Made by a program: the position numbers and the translations under genes. The notes below the pieces were generated by a model. That model did no database searches. It was not told where the DNA came from and worked only from the letters and a program-made list of their open reading frames with translations. Below are positions 1 to 8,665 of a stretch of DNA of 64,000 nt, in pieces (position 1 is the stretch's first letter; every line of letters starts with the position of its first letter). Where the stretch lies: positions 3,292,001-3,356,000 of the forward strand of contig NZ_CP067377.1 of the NCBI RefSeq assembly GCF_019565455.1, given 5' to 3'. Origin of the DNA: Flavobacterium oreochromis (GTDB lineage: Bacteria; Bacteroidota; Bacteroidia; Flavobacteriales; Flavobacteriaceae).

Positions 1-7
1 TGAAATC

Positions 8-949
8 ATGCCTTTACTAAAAGAGTTCTTCTTCAAACCTTTTAGAGAAAAAGAAGAAAATTACTATCAGTTTGCACATGATGTAGATTTAGAGTACAAT
101 GAAATGTACAATCTAGCAACCGAAATTTTTTCAAATCCTGCTAACATTCACGATCTTTCAAAAAAAATAACAAAACATCTTTTTGAGCAGTCTAACCATC
201 CGCATATCAAGAATGGTGAAGTATACATTACCTATCTAACAAACGTTTCAATTGACAATAAACCAGTAGATGCAATTGGTGTTTTTAAAAGTGAAATAAA
301 ATCAGATTTTCTTCAATTTGAAGAAAAAGGAACTAATCTTGAGATGATTTTGCAACAAGGAATTAACTTACAAAAGTTAGATAAAGGTTGTCTTATTTTT
401 AACTACAAAAAAGAAGAAGGTTATAAAATTCTAACGGTAGATAGTAATCGCTATGATGCCCGTTATTGGTTAGAGCATTTCTTAAGTGTTGATGCTTTTC
501 AAGATGAAAATTTTATGACTAAAAAATATTTAAAATTCTGTCAAGATTTTGCAAAAGAAGTAGTTTTACCAGCTGAAGATAAAAAAGAAGAAGTTCTTTT
601 TATGAACCGAGCTGTAAATCATTTTGCTAAAAATGATAATTTTGAAGAATCAACATTTTTAAATGACGTATTAGATAATCCTGATTTAATTTCTGAATTT
701 AAAAATTACAAAGTTGATAAAGGAGAAAAATATAGTATTGAAGATTTAACTAATTTTCCAATTGCTAATCAAGCCGTAACAGATGTTCGTAGAAAAATGA
801 AAAATGTAATAGAATTAGATACGAATATTCAAATAAAATTAGATTTCGTAAACCCAGAAAGTGCTGAAAAATTTGTAGAAAAAGGTTGGGATGAAGAAAG
901 ACAGATGTATTATTATTTAGTGTATTTCAATAAAGAACAAAAATCGTAA
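8..949 (+). CDS. Nucleoid-associated protein (NdpA/YejK-like, 37-kDa family)
   Basis: A 313-residue soluble protein that I place in the 37-kDa nucleoid-associated family (E. coli YejK/NdpA-like). The recognisable stretch is the N-terminal third, with the pattern ITYLTNVSIDNKPVDAIGVF followed by a short FKSE segment; members carry a similar block in which the protein announces whether it binds nucleoid DNA. Length fits the family (about 335 residues in E. coli). No signal peptide or membrane segment is visible. It starts with ATG almost at the window edge and ends 3 bases before pepT, so the two may be co-transcribed. The family is poorly characterised functionally; the assignment rests on overall sequence pattern, not on catalytic residues. 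Confidence 0.75.
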   Translation: MPLLKEFFFKPFREKEENYYQFAHDVDLEYNEMYNLATEIFSNPANIHDLSKKITKHLFEQSNHPHIKNGEVYITYLTNVSIDNKPVDAIGVFKSEIKSDFLQFEEKGTNLEMILQQGINLQKLDKGCLIFNYKKEEGYKILTVDSNRYDARYWLEHFLSVDAFQDENFMTKKYLKFCQDFAKEVVLPAEDKKEEVLFMNRAVNHFAKNDNFEESTFLNDVLDNPDLISEFKNYKVDKGEKYSIEDLTNFPIANQAVTDVRRKMKNVIELDTNIQIKLDFVNPESAEKFVEKGWDEERQMYYYLVYFNKEQKS

Positions 950-952
950 TTT

Positions 953-2194
953 ATGCAACATATCATAGATCGCTTTATAGGCTATGTAACAATAGATACA
1001 GAAGCAGACCCAAATTCTAATACAACACCAAGTTCTGCTAAACAATGGGATTTAGCTAACAAATTAGTAGAAGAGTTAAAAAACATAGGAATGCAGGATG
1101 TAAGTATAGACGATAAAGCCTATATTCAAGCTACTTTACCTTCTAATATCAACGAAGAAGTCCCTACTATTGGTTTTGTTTCACATTTTGATACAACACC
1201 TGATTTTACAGGTGCTAATATAAAACCACAAATTGTACCTAACTATGATGGTAAAGATATTGTTTTAAATCAAGAAAAAAACATCATTCTCTCACCTAGC
1301 TATTTTGAGGATTTATTGCTATACAAAGGGCAAACGCTTATTACTACGGATGGGACTACCCTATTAGGTGCTGATGACAAAGCAGGTATAACTGAAATTA
1401 TGACTGCGATGGAGTACTTAATTCAAAATCCACAAATTAAGCACGGTACAATAAAAGTAGGATTTACTCCTGACGAAGAAATAGGTCGTGGTGCTGATTT
1501 CTTTGATGTAGAAAAATTTGGTTGCGACTGGGCCTATACCATGGACGGTAGTCAAATAGGTGAATTAGAATATGAAAACTTTAATGCTGCTGGTGTAAAA
1601 CTTACATTTAAAGGTAAAAGTGTTCATCCTGGTTATGCAAAAGGTAAAATGATCAATTCAATGCTTTTGGCTAATAAATATATTAGCAAATTACCTAAAA
1701 AAGAAGTACCAGAAAGAACAAAAGATTATCAAGGTTTTTTCCATGTAGTTGATATAAAAGGTAGCATAGAAGAAACAACCGTTCAACTAATTATTCGCGA
1801 CCATAACCGTAAAAAATTTGAAAAACGCAAAAAAATAGCACAAAAACTAGCTGATAAAATCAATTCAAAATATAAAAAACAATTTGGTGACAATATTGTA
1901 GATATAGAAATAAAAGATCAGTACTATAATATGCGTGAAAAAGTAGAACCAATGATGCATATAGTAAAAATAGCCGAAAAAGCTATGAAAAATTTAGGCA
2001 TTACTCCTATTATTAAACCAATACGTGGTGGTACTGATGGATCAAGATTATCGTATATGGGATTACCGTGTCCTAATATTTTTGCTGGTGGTCATAACTT
2101 TCATGGAAAATATGAATACGTTCCTGTAGAAAGTATGCAAAAAGCCGTAGATGTAATTATAGAAATAGCACAATTAGTTGCAAAACAAAAATAA
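953..2194 (+). CDS. pepT: Peptidase T (tripeptide aminopeptidase)
   Basis: A 413-residue cytosolic M20 zinc aminopeptidase that removes the N-terminal residue from tripeptides. Metal-site motifs are in order: SHFDTTPDF near residue 78 (His and Asp ligands), TTLLGADDKAG near 134-144 (bridging Asp), FTPDEEIGRGA near 171 (catalytic Glu pair) and TMDGSQIGELEYENFNAA near 196; the C-terminal GGTDGSRLS and FAGGHNFHGKYE blocks complete the site. Length matches the family (about 408). The dimerisation domain with SVHPGYAKGKMINS sits in the middle. It follows the nucleoid-associated gene by 3 bases, which suggests one transcript. Intact and highly typical. Confidence 0.96.
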   Translation: MQHIIDRFIGYVTIDTEADPNSNTTPSSAKQWDLANKLVEELKNIGMQDVSIDDKAYIQATLPSNINEEVPTIGFVSHFDTTPDFTGANIKPQIVPNYDGKDIVLNQEKNIILSPSYFEDLLLYKGQTLITTDGTTLLGADDKAGITEIMTAMEYLIQNPQIKHGTIKVGFTPDEEIGRGADFFDVEKFGCDWAYTMDGSQIGELEYENFNAAGVKLTFKGKSVHPGYAKGKMINSMLLANKYISKLPKKEVPERTKDYQGFFHVVDIKGSIEETTVQLIIRDHNRKKFEKRKKIAQKLADKINSKYKKQFGDNIVDIEIKDQYYNMREKVEPMMHIVKIAEKAMKNLGITPIIKPIRGGTDGSRLSYMGLPCPNIFAGGHNFHGKYEYVPVESMQKAVDVIIEIAQLVAKQK

Positions 2195-2202
2195 ATATAC
2201 TA

Positions 2203-2345
2203 AATAGGTGTCTTAAAAATTAACATTTCATCTTCTATCCTTATCTTAAGAAAAACTTCTTTGTTAAGATAAAATGATAAGATAAGCTTAACTTTTAAGT
2301 AAAATTTATTAAAATAAATAAACTTATATTTTTTAGACACCTATT
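2203..2345. mobile_element. MITE-like element A (143 bp, terminal inverted repeats)
   Basis: The ends form an inverted repeat: AATAGGTGTCTTAAAAA at 2203 reads inward and its near-complement ends at 2345 (TTTTTTAGACACCTATT). The interior has further pairing potential (CTTATCTTAAG against its partner about 20 bases later) and no coding capacity. This is the structure of a non-autonomous miniature element or a large hairpin repeat. No transposase with matching ends is present in the window, and I cannot define a target duplication. Confidence 0.6.
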
Positions 2346-2452
2346 CTCTTTAAACTATAAATTTTTAATTGAATTATATAATCAATTATTTTTCAATTCA
2401 TATGACTACTACTTCATATTTTTTTGAATAGTCTGATGTCTACTATAATAAA

Positions 2453-2584
2453 GGAGACTGTCCAAAAAGTCCGCAATCTTGTCATTGCGACCAAAGGGAT
2501 AAATCACATAGTACTGATTATAAGACTCCTCCTTCCCTTAGAGTAACAAACTGTGTATTGATTTTTTACTTTTAGGACAACCTC
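2453..2584. mobile_element. MITE-like element B, copy 1 (about 132 bp)
   Basis: A non-coding element bounded by imperfect terminal inverted repeats: GACTGTCCAAAAAGT near 2456 and, inverted, GGTTGTCCTAAAAGT at the right end. A collinear copy of exactly the same length lies at 42415-42544, where it interrupts the cobalamin riboswitch; over 2461-2584 versus 42421-42544 the two agree at roughly five of six positions without gaps. Shared internal blocks include CCGCAATCTTGTCATT and ACAAACTGTGT. Both copies have AATAAA or AA immediately outside, so a short AA-rich target is possible. Confidence 0.75.
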
Positions 2585-3165
2585 AATAAATTCAAAAAAA
2601 TATCTCGAACGAGTACTCTATTTCATTTTAATATTTAAGAACTAAAATAAATATATAAATTTTAGTTAGTATAATCTTTTTATAAAAGAGTTACAGATTT
2701 AAATTCTTTAAAAATAACAAATATTTTTACAGATATCAATAAGTACAAAAAGTAGCCGATTTAATCAAGGTATTTCTCTAATATTCATCAATTTATATGA
2801 TAATAGTTCAAAATATAATAAGGAAACGGGTAAACAGAAACAACTAAAAAACTTCCATTCTAAGCATTCTGAAAATCTATTAACAGAACAACAAAAAAAT
2901 TAACAAAGGACTAGTATAGTAGTTAGACATTACAAAAATAATTCAAAGAAAATCTGCTTATGATTGGGATATCACTGTTTCATTTCTGATAGAAAAAAGT
3001 ATTCTATTAAAATATTTTGATAGAGGTCTTTTTCTTCAGTAACCTGTTTATTATTTCACAAATAAAATGTTTTTTATAAAAGTAATTAAACTTTATATTT
3101 TATTTATTAAGATAAAAAATAAATCAAGAGAATAAATAATATTTTTATGAATAGTTCCTCATAAA
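2585..3165. other. Non-coding, no gene recognised
   Basis: About 580 very AT-rich bases between element B and the terminator of the thioredoxin gene. I see no ORF with a recognisable product on either strand, no tRNA and no clear repeat. Short reading frames on the plus strand around 2820-2900 do not resemble a known family. It could hold eroded remnants of a former gene. Confidence 0.5.
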
Positions 3166-3201
3166 AATACCCCAAAAGAGTATTTAACTTTTCGGGGTAT
3201 T
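3166..3201 (-). terminator. Terminator of the thioredoxin lipoprotein gene
   Basis: The arms AATACCCCAAAAG and CTTTTCGGGGTATT pair with one bulge, leaving a 9-base loop, about 50 bases after the end of the minus-strand thioredoxin-family gene. A-rich and T-rich flanks fit an intrinsic terminator. Confidence 0.7.
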
Positions 3202-3252
3202 CAGAAAAAAATATTTCTACTTTATAAATATAATATTATATAACTTTATTGA

Positions 3253-4395
3253 TTATTTAACTAATATTTTTTGAATTTCGTTTTCTAAATCTTTACCAAA
3301 AAGATTAGTTCCTATTATATTTCCCTTTTTCATCAACGAGAACCGTTGAAGGAATACTTTCTATCTGATAAATTTTAGCAATCGGATCTTCCCATTGCAT
3401 CAAATTAGACACATGATTCCATAGTAATTGATCTTTCTTAATTGCTTCTTTCCATTTCGCTACATCTTTATCTAAAGATACGCTTATAATATTTAATCCT
3501 TTTGGATGCCATTTTTTATAAAGTGCCACCACATTTGGATTTTCTTTTCGGCAAGGACCACACCAAGAAGCCCAAAAATCAATCAAAGTCACTTTTCCTA
3601 AAACTTGCTTTAAACTTAATGTTTTCCCTTCAGGTGTTTTAGCCGTAAAATTGGGAGCTTTTATTTCATTTTTTTTTTTGCTCCTACCATTGTTTTTTCA
3701 AATTCCTCTAATTGTTTCTTAATCTTTTTACCAGCAGCTGTTTCTTTAATATCCTTTTCTAAAGCATCGAACGATTTTTTTATCTTAGCTATATCTGCGT
3801 TAGGTGTATTAAAAAGTGTCGGAATTAATAATAAGGAAATAAATGATTTTGGATTTTCATTAATATATTTATCTCCAGAAACAATAAATTCTTCTTGAAA
3901 TTTAGAAAATTCAGCATTTAACTTCTTCATTGTTACTGAGTCATTAGCTTTCTGAGCTTCTTGCATTTTTGCAATATTTGCTTTTTGAAATGACATCATA
4001 CGCTTAGAAATACCCATCATTTGAGAATTATATTTAACTAATTCATCATTATTATAAGTACCTGCAATTTTAGCTAAAGGTATACTATCCTTATTTATTT
4101 TTGCTGTTATATTTCCTTTTTCTAAAATAAATATAAATCCTCCTTGTTGATTTTCAATAGAAACCATATGCACCTGTGGTTCTTTAGCTTCTCCTTCAAA
4201 AACAAATTTACCCTTTTCTATTTTTGCAGTGTCAATAGCTACTGGCATTCCTGTATTTTCATCTTGTTTTTGTAAAAAAACCTTTGTTCCATCTTTCAGA
4301 CCATTTACTTCTCCTTCAAATTTAAATCCATCACCTATTATACCATTACATGCAATAGCCAAAGTTACTAAACTAATTCCTAAAATTTTTTTCAT
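3253..4395 (-). pseudogene. DUF4369/thioredoxin (TlpA-like) lipoprotein, two frameshifts
   Basis: Reads as one thiol-disulfide oxidoreductase of the Bacteroidota type: lipoprotein signal (TLAIACNG, lipobox Cys near residue 16), DUF4369 domain (EGEVNGLKDGTKVFLQ), helical linker, then a thioredoxin domain with DFWASWCGPCRKEN (CxxC active site) and ESIPSTVLVD (cis-Pro loop). It would act at the periplasmic side of a membrane. The frame breaks inside a run of 11 A near 3670, just before NEIKAPNFTAKTPEG, and again at about 3315 near VLVDEKGK, where one base is extra; after correction the protein ends NLFGKDLENEIQKILVK at 3253. As written only a 244-residue N-terminal and a 95-residue thioredoxin piece are open. 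Either a genuine pseudogene or indel error. Confidence 0.8.
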
Positions 4396-4449
4396 CTGTA
4401 TGTATTTGTTAATAATATAAAAAACTATAAAATAGTTTTACTAATTTTG

Positions 4450-4476
4450 AAACACAAAAATAACCTTTTTGTGTTT
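4450..4476. promoter_or_regulatory. Inverted repeat with -7 box between divergent genes
   Basis: The perfect 11-bp arms AAACACAAAAA and TTTTTGTGTTT, 5 bases apart, lie in the 113-bp space between the divergent thioredoxin lipoprotein (minus) and a hypothetical gene (plus). On the minus strand the repeat contains TATTTTTG, which fits the flavobacterial -7 consensus TAnnTTTG. It may be a promoter, an operator, or both; no matching TTG -33 box is evident. Confidence 0.45.
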
Positions 4477-4508
4477 ACATAAATCATTTTTAAGTTTTAT
4501 TTAAAATT

Positions 4509-5057
4509 TTGAAACAAACAAATTCCAAATATTACCCTAAAGTAAATTCTTTAAAGAAAACTTTTTGTGTCTTTCAAGAGGTATCACATTCATCAATTTC
4601 TAATTTAACTCCTGATTTTATCAGTAAATCGGGAAGTGAATATTATTACTCTCAGAAAGGAATTTACAGATTATCTAATCATTGGGGACGATTTGCTAAT
4701 GCTAAATGGAGACTGATAGACAATTCATTAGAACCTTCGAAATACAAAGTAGGTTTTGCCACTTGGGATAGTTTTTTTCCGGATAATGATATTGAAAAAT
4801 TATACTATATTCATTGGGATCAAACTCATAATGAAATACATTATCAACATAAACAAACAAAGAATTATGATGGCTTAGCTATTTTAAGAACAAGTAAAGA
4901 AACTCAAAAAAGATTAAAAAATGCTCGTAATATTTTAAATCTCACCAACTGGGCAAAATATTTTGATGAAGAGATTTCACTTCTAAGAAAAAAAATAATA
5001 CATGATTTAACATATACTGAATTAAGTTTAGACGAAATAAAAAAGAAATATTTATGA
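4509..5057 (+). CDS. Conserved hypothetical protein, 182 aa
   Basis: I do not recognise the family. The protein is soluble, with no signal peptide or membrane segment, and has an aromatic-rich middle (RLSNHWGRFANAKWRL, FATWDSF, YYIHWDQTHNEIHY) and a charged helical C-terminus ending LSLDEIKKKYL. The only available start in frame is TTG at 4509; no ATG follows before the conserved-looking region. It overlaps the next gene by 4 bases (ATGA), so the two are translationally coupled. It is divergent from the thioredoxin lipoprotein gene. Confidence 0.6.
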   Translation: MKQTNSKYYPKVNSLKKTFCVFQEVSHSSISNLTPDFISKSGSEYYYSQKGIYRLSNHWGRFANAKWRLIDNSLEPSKYKVGFATWDSFFPDNDIEKLYYIHWDQTHNEIHYQHKQTKNYDGLAILRTSKETQKRLKNARNILNLTNWAKYFDEEISLLRKKIIHDLTYTELSLDEIKKKYL

Positions 5058-5290
5058 GCCGTAAAAATGAAGAAAATATTCAGAAATTTAATACTAAATT
5101 GAGAAAAGCTAAAATTAAAAATGAAACTAAGAAAATAGAAAGAAAAAATAAACTAAAAGAAATTAGCAAAATTTTTTCGAAAAAAATAATTCAAATATAT
5201 AGCTTTTTTTGTTTAAATTATAAAAAATTTAAGCATTATTTTCCTACATACTTTTATTTTTTTTTTACTAAATTTGAGAATAAGAATTAG
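5054..5290 (+). CDS. Small basic hypothetical protein, 78 aa
   Basis: A 78-residue protein beginning at the ATGA overlap with the preceding gene. The first 45 residues are a highly charged Lys/Glu-rich helix (for example KKIERKNKLKEISK); the rest is rich in Phe and Tyr. No known domain is recognised. Support is the tight translational overlap; composition alone would not establish it as a gene in such AT-rich DNA. Confidence 0.4.
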   Translation: MSRKNEENIQKFNTKLRKAKIKNETKKIERKNKLKEISKIFSKKIIQIYSFFCLNYKKFKHYFPTYFYFFFTKFENKN

Positions 5291-5362
5291 TTCTTTTAAA
5301 TTATAATTCTTAAATCATATTATCTTTTATAAACAGCGTAATATAATGTTTAAAATAAATTT

Positions 5363-6051
5363 ATGGAGGATTTAGTCAAAAAAAGACAATACGATTAGTA
5401 AGTTTTATTTACTTTGCTACTGCATTGCTCTTTTTAATAAACGAAATCTTTAAAATAAATCCTCTATTATCATATTTTGGTTTATTAAGACTTATTTTAT
5501 TACAAATCCTCTATATATACAGTTCGTCTAAGAGAAATTATCTTTTTATAGGTGTTATTCTTTTTGTTATTATAAGTAACTTCTTTTTTCAAAATAAAGT
5601 AAAATCTTTTTTAGTGTATGGATTAATTGCCTACTTAATTAATCGATTGTTAAGCCTTATATTAGTTTATAAAACTATAAGTAAAAAAAGGATAATTCCA
5701 ATTTTAATTGCTACATTTCCATTCTTATTTTTCTATCTATATGTAATTTTTTTAATTGATGATTTTTATAATCTAAATTTTTTAATGCTTATCTCTAATG
5801 CTGTTTTAATGTCTATACTTGGAGGGCTTGCTCTATCTAATTATTATTTAGAAAACAATGAAGTCAGTAATAAAAACTATTTTTTACTTATTACCATTAT
5901 TTTATTTGTAATGCAAAATTTAATATTTACTCTTCAAAAATATTATACTCTAGAAAAACTTTTTGAACCTATTAATATTGTATTAAATACATCTTCTCTA
6001 TATATTTTCTATAGATATATTATTTTAAGCGAAGAGTCCAATAATAATTAA
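5363..6051 (+). pseudogene. YhhN-like (lysoplasmalogenase-type) membrane protein, frameshifted
   Basis: An integral membrane protein of about 229 residues with seven to eight hydrophobic segments, for example LIAYLINRLLSLILVY and ILIATFPFLFFYLYVIFLI. The segment order and the late NYYLENNEVSNKNYFLL loop suggest the YhhN family, whose characterised members hydrolyse the vinyl ether of lysoplasmalogens; that assignment is tentative. The ATG at 5363 opens MEDLVKKK, but a run of seven A at 5378-5384 puts it out of frame with the rest; eight A would give MEDLVKKKTIRLVSFIYFA and one continuous gene. Without that base only the frame from about 5387 is open. It converges on the sod gene and shares a bidirectional terminator with it. 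Confidence 0.65.
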
Positions 6052-6077
6052 AATACATTCTTTATTATTGGACTCTT
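6032..6077. terminator. Bidirectional terminator between convergent genes
   Basis: Perfect 16-bp arms, AAGAGTCCAATAATAA and its complement, with a 14-base loop. The left arm overlaps the last codons of the plus-strand membrane protein gene and the right arm lies just after the minus-strand superoxide dismutase gene, so it can serve both. Confidence 0.75.
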
Positions 6078-6091
6078 TATTATTAAAAAAA

Positions 6092-6949
6092 TTATTCTTT
6101 TTCTTTTTTATCTTCTGAAGGAACTAAATCAACTTCTTCTTCTATGGTTGTGGTAGAAACAGGATTTGTTGTAGGATAAGTCAATTTTGAAAAAGCATTA
6201 TATCTCTCTTCTATTTTAGGCCAGTTAACAATACTAAAGAATGTATTTGCATATTCTTTTTTTCTATTTTGAAATTTTAAATAATAAGCGTGCTCCCACA
6301 TATCTAAACATAACAAAGGAACTCCTTTAATACCTAATCCTTTCATTTGAGGAGCATCATTATTAGCTGTTGTTATAATTTTTAATTTTCCATATCTATC
6401 TGAAAGCAGCCAAGTCCAACCAGAACCATTAATTTTTACAGAAGTATCTGAAAAATTTTGTATAAATTGATCAAAAGAACCAAAATCTCTATTAATTGCA
6501 TCTAATAATTCTCCGCTAGGCTGCCCTCCTGCTTTTGGAGCAATAGACTCTAGGTAAAAATTATGATTATATACTGCTCCTGCATAATTACGAATATCTG
6601 CATCAGAATAATTTAAATTTTTAAATATATTTAAAAGATCTAATACTTCATATTTTGTACCTATAACTGCCTTATTTAAAGCATTTACATAAGGTAATAA
6701 ATATTTTGAATAATGCAACTCCAAAGTATTAGAATCTACATAAGGTTCTAAAGCTTTATATTCAAAAGGTAAATTATATAATTGAAAAGCTCCTTCATTA
6801 GCTTTTAAGTCTGAAGGTTTAGTCTCTGTCTTTTCAACAGCCATTATAGGAGTAGCTGGAACGTCTACAACTTCTACTAAAGTATCTTTTTTACAACTTA
6901 AAAGAGATAATACAAGGCAGTTTATGATAAAAAAAACTTTTTTATTCAT
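6092..6949 (-). CDS. sod: Lipoprotein Fe/Mn superoxide dismutase
   Basis: A 285-residue Fe/Mn-type superoxide dismutase with an N-terminal lipoprotein signal (VLSLLSCKKD, lipobox Cys near residue 19) and a 45-residue linker before the enzyme domain, so it should be anchored in a membrane facing the periplasm or outside, where it would remove superoxide. The four expected metal ligands are visible: His in LELHYSKYL, His in YNHNFYLES, and Asp and His in LDMWEHAYYL. The usual HHxxHH at the first ligand is reduced to HYSKY, and the C-terminus carries an acidic tail (EEEVDLVPSEDKKEKE). Secreted or lipidated SODs occur in Bacteroidota. It is followed by the acyl-CoA-binding gene upstream at 27 bases spacing, on the same strand. 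Confidence 0.85.
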   Translation of the reverse strand: MNKKVFFIINCLVLSLLSCKKDTLVEVVDVPATPIMAVEKTETKPSDLKANEGAFQLYNLPFEYKALEPYVDSNTLELHYSKYLLPYVNALNKAVIGTKYEVLDLLNIFKNLNYSDADIRNYAGAVYNHNFYLESIAPKAGGQPSGELLDAINRDFGSFDQFIQNFSDTSVKINGSGWTWLLSDRYGKLKIITTANNDAPQMKGLGIKGVPLLCLDMWEHAYYLKFQNRKKEYANTFFSIVNWPKIEERYNAFSKLTYPTTNPVSTTTIEEEVDLVPSEDKKEKE

Positions 6950-6976
6950 TTATTGTAACTATTTCGTTTACTAAAT

Positions 6977-7216
6977 CTATATATTTTTTTTAGCTTCCTC
7001 AATAGACAAATTACTTACTTGCATCCAAGCATTTAATTTAAAAGCATCCCGTACGTCTAAACTATTATAATTCATATTAGACATAGAACCATAACTCGCT
7101 TGTTTATAATAAGCATATAAACGTAGCATAACGTCTTGAGGAAGAGAATCCTGTTGCATTTTAGAAACTTTAATAAAAGCTTCTTTAAATTTCGTATCTA
7201 ATTCTTGATCAAACAT
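6977..7216 (-). CDS. Acyl-CoA-binding protein
   Basis: A 79-residue four-helix acyl-CoA-binding protein (ACBP family), a cytosolic carrier of long-chain acyl-CoA esters. Typical positions are present: FKEAFIKV near the start, LYAYYKQAS (the signature LYxxYKQA), and AWMQVSNLSIEEAKK in the last helices. An upstream in-frame extension exists, but the ATG at 7216, right after the psd stop codon, gives the usual 80-90-residue length and begins MFDQELDTKF, so I use it. It sits at the end of the cdsA-psd phospholipid cluster, which suits a role in lipid metabolism. Confidence 0.85.
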   Translation of the reverse strand: MFDQELDTKFKEAFIKVSKMQQDSLPQDVMLRLYAYYKQASYGSMSNMNYNSLDVRDAFKLNAWMQVSNLSIEEAKKNI

Positions 7217-7217
7217 T

Positions 7218-7871
7218 TTAGGCTTGGGCAATAACTGTAAAATTTCCAATTGCTTTTTGTTCTAATTTTACATTAACCTTAGTACCTAAAGGTAAATATA
7301 AATCTACGCGAGAACCAAATTTTATAAATCCAGCATCTGTACCTTGAACGGCTACATCTCCTTCTTCAGCATAATTTACTATTCTTTTGGCTAGGGCTCC
7401 TGCAATCTGACGATACATAATTTCACCAAAAGCTTCATTTTTTACCACTACAGATGTTCGTTCGTTTTCTGTACTAGCTTTTGGATGCCAAGCTACTAAG
7501 TATTTACCTGGGTGATATTTACTATATTTCACTACACCTGATACAGCATAACGTGTAACATGTACATTGATAGGTGACATAAATATAGAAACCATTAAAC
7601 GTTTATCCTTAAAATATTCTTCTTCATATACCTCTTCTATCACTACTACTTTACCATCAACAGGTGCTAAAATTGTATGCTCATTAGGTTGTATTTTTCT
7701 ATTAGGATTTCGAAAAAATTGTAAAATCATTACATATAGAAACAAGACTACTATTTGTATAGTCAAACGTAACCATGTAATATTAATTAAAAACTTATCA
7801 GCTAAAAATAAGCTAATAATCATTATTAATGAAGCTACTGAAATAATTTTAATTCCTTCTTTATGAAACAT
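7218..7871 (-). CDS. psd: Phosphatidylserine decarboxylase (short form)
   Basis: A 217-residue short (class II) phosphatidylserine decarboxylase precursor that makes phosphatidylethanolamine. Two hydrophobic segments near residues 8-50 anchor it in the inner membrane. The catalytic core includes ILAPVDGKVVV, IFMSPINVHVTRYAVSG, and the Gly-Ser self-cleavage site in FIKFGSRVDLYLP near residue 186, which would yield the pyruvoyl group. It overlaps cdsA by 11 bases and is directly followed by the acyl-CoA-binding gene, forming a phospholipid operon. Confidence 0.95.
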   Translation of the reverse strand: MFHKEGIKIISVASLIMIISLFLADKFLINITWLRLTIQIVVLFLYVMILQFFRNPNRKIQPNEHTILAPVDGKVVVIEEVYEEEYFKDKRLMVSIFMSPINVHVTRYAVSGVVKYSKYHPGKYLVAWHPKASTENERTSVVVKNEAFGEIMYRQIAGALAKRIVNYAEEGDVAVQGTDAGFIKFGSRVDLYLPLGTKVNVKLEQKAIGNFTVIAQA

Positions 7872-8664
7872 ATCCTACAATTTTTAATAATAAATAAACA
7901 AATGGGGCTGTAAAAATAATACTATCTAGTCGGTCTAATATTCCACCGTGACCAGGCATAATATTTCCACTATCTTTAACTCCAGCTAAACGTTTGAATT
8001 TTGATTCTACTAAATCACCAACTGTACCAAAACAGCTTGTAAATAGAGCAATTAAAACCCAATATATTACTGGTAACAAATTTACATAATATCGACTGAT
8101 TATAAAACTTGCCAAGATGGCAAAAATAGTTCCTCCTAAAAAACCTTCTATTGTTTTTTTAGGTGAAATCTTTTCAAATAATTTTTTCTTCCCAAATTTT
8201 TTCCCAACGATATAGGCAAAAGTATCATTTGTCCATATCAAAATAAAAATTCCTATAATAATATGGGGATAATGTTTAGTTTCTATTTGTCCTAATTTGG
8301 TAATTAATATAAACGGTATAATAATATAACCTATCAAAATAATCCAATTTAGGTAATTTATATTTTTAATTTTATTATCAAGTAACCAATTGATAAGAAA
8401 TATTAAAACAATCAAGCTAATAATGGTTAACATCCAATTATTAAAATGATAATTATTAAAATAGGTAAAGTTTAGATAAGAAACAGCAGCTAGTAGAAAA
8501 GCTAATAGTTTATTTATTTTAACTAAATTGGTAAATTCATTTACTGCTTGCAATAAGAAAAGTCCAAAAAGAATTAAAAAGGATTCTTCTGAATATAGAG
8601 TAGCAGACACTAACAAAGCAACATATACAATGCCTGATAATGCACGGACTAATGTTTCGTTCAT
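7861..8664 (-). CDS. cdsA: Phosphatidate cytidylyltransferase
   Basis: A 267-residue polytopic enzyme that converts phosphatidic acid and CTP to CDP-diacylglycerol. About eight membrane segments are visible and the C-terminal signature is intact: GDLVESKFKRLAGVKDSG followed by PGHGGILDRLDS near residue 237. The IWTNDTFAYIVGKKFGK block is also typical. It overlaps psd by 11 bases and begins 1 base after the LUD-domain gene ends, so the four genes from 9270 to 6977 probably form one transcript. Confidence 0.95.
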   Translation of the reverse strand: MNETLVRALSGIVYVALLVSATLYSEESFLILFGLFLLQAVNEFTNLVKINKLLAFLLAAVSYLNFTYFNNYHFNNWMLTIISLIVLIFLINWLLDNKIKNINYLNWIILIGYIIIPFILITKLGQIETKHYPHIIIGIFILIWTNDTFAYIVGKKFGKKKLFEKISPKKTIEGFLGGTIFAILASFIISRYYVNLLPVIYWVLIALFTSCFGTVGDLVESKFKRLAGVKDSGNIMPGHGGILDRLDSIIFTAPFVYLLLKIVGYVS

Positions 8665-8665
8665 G

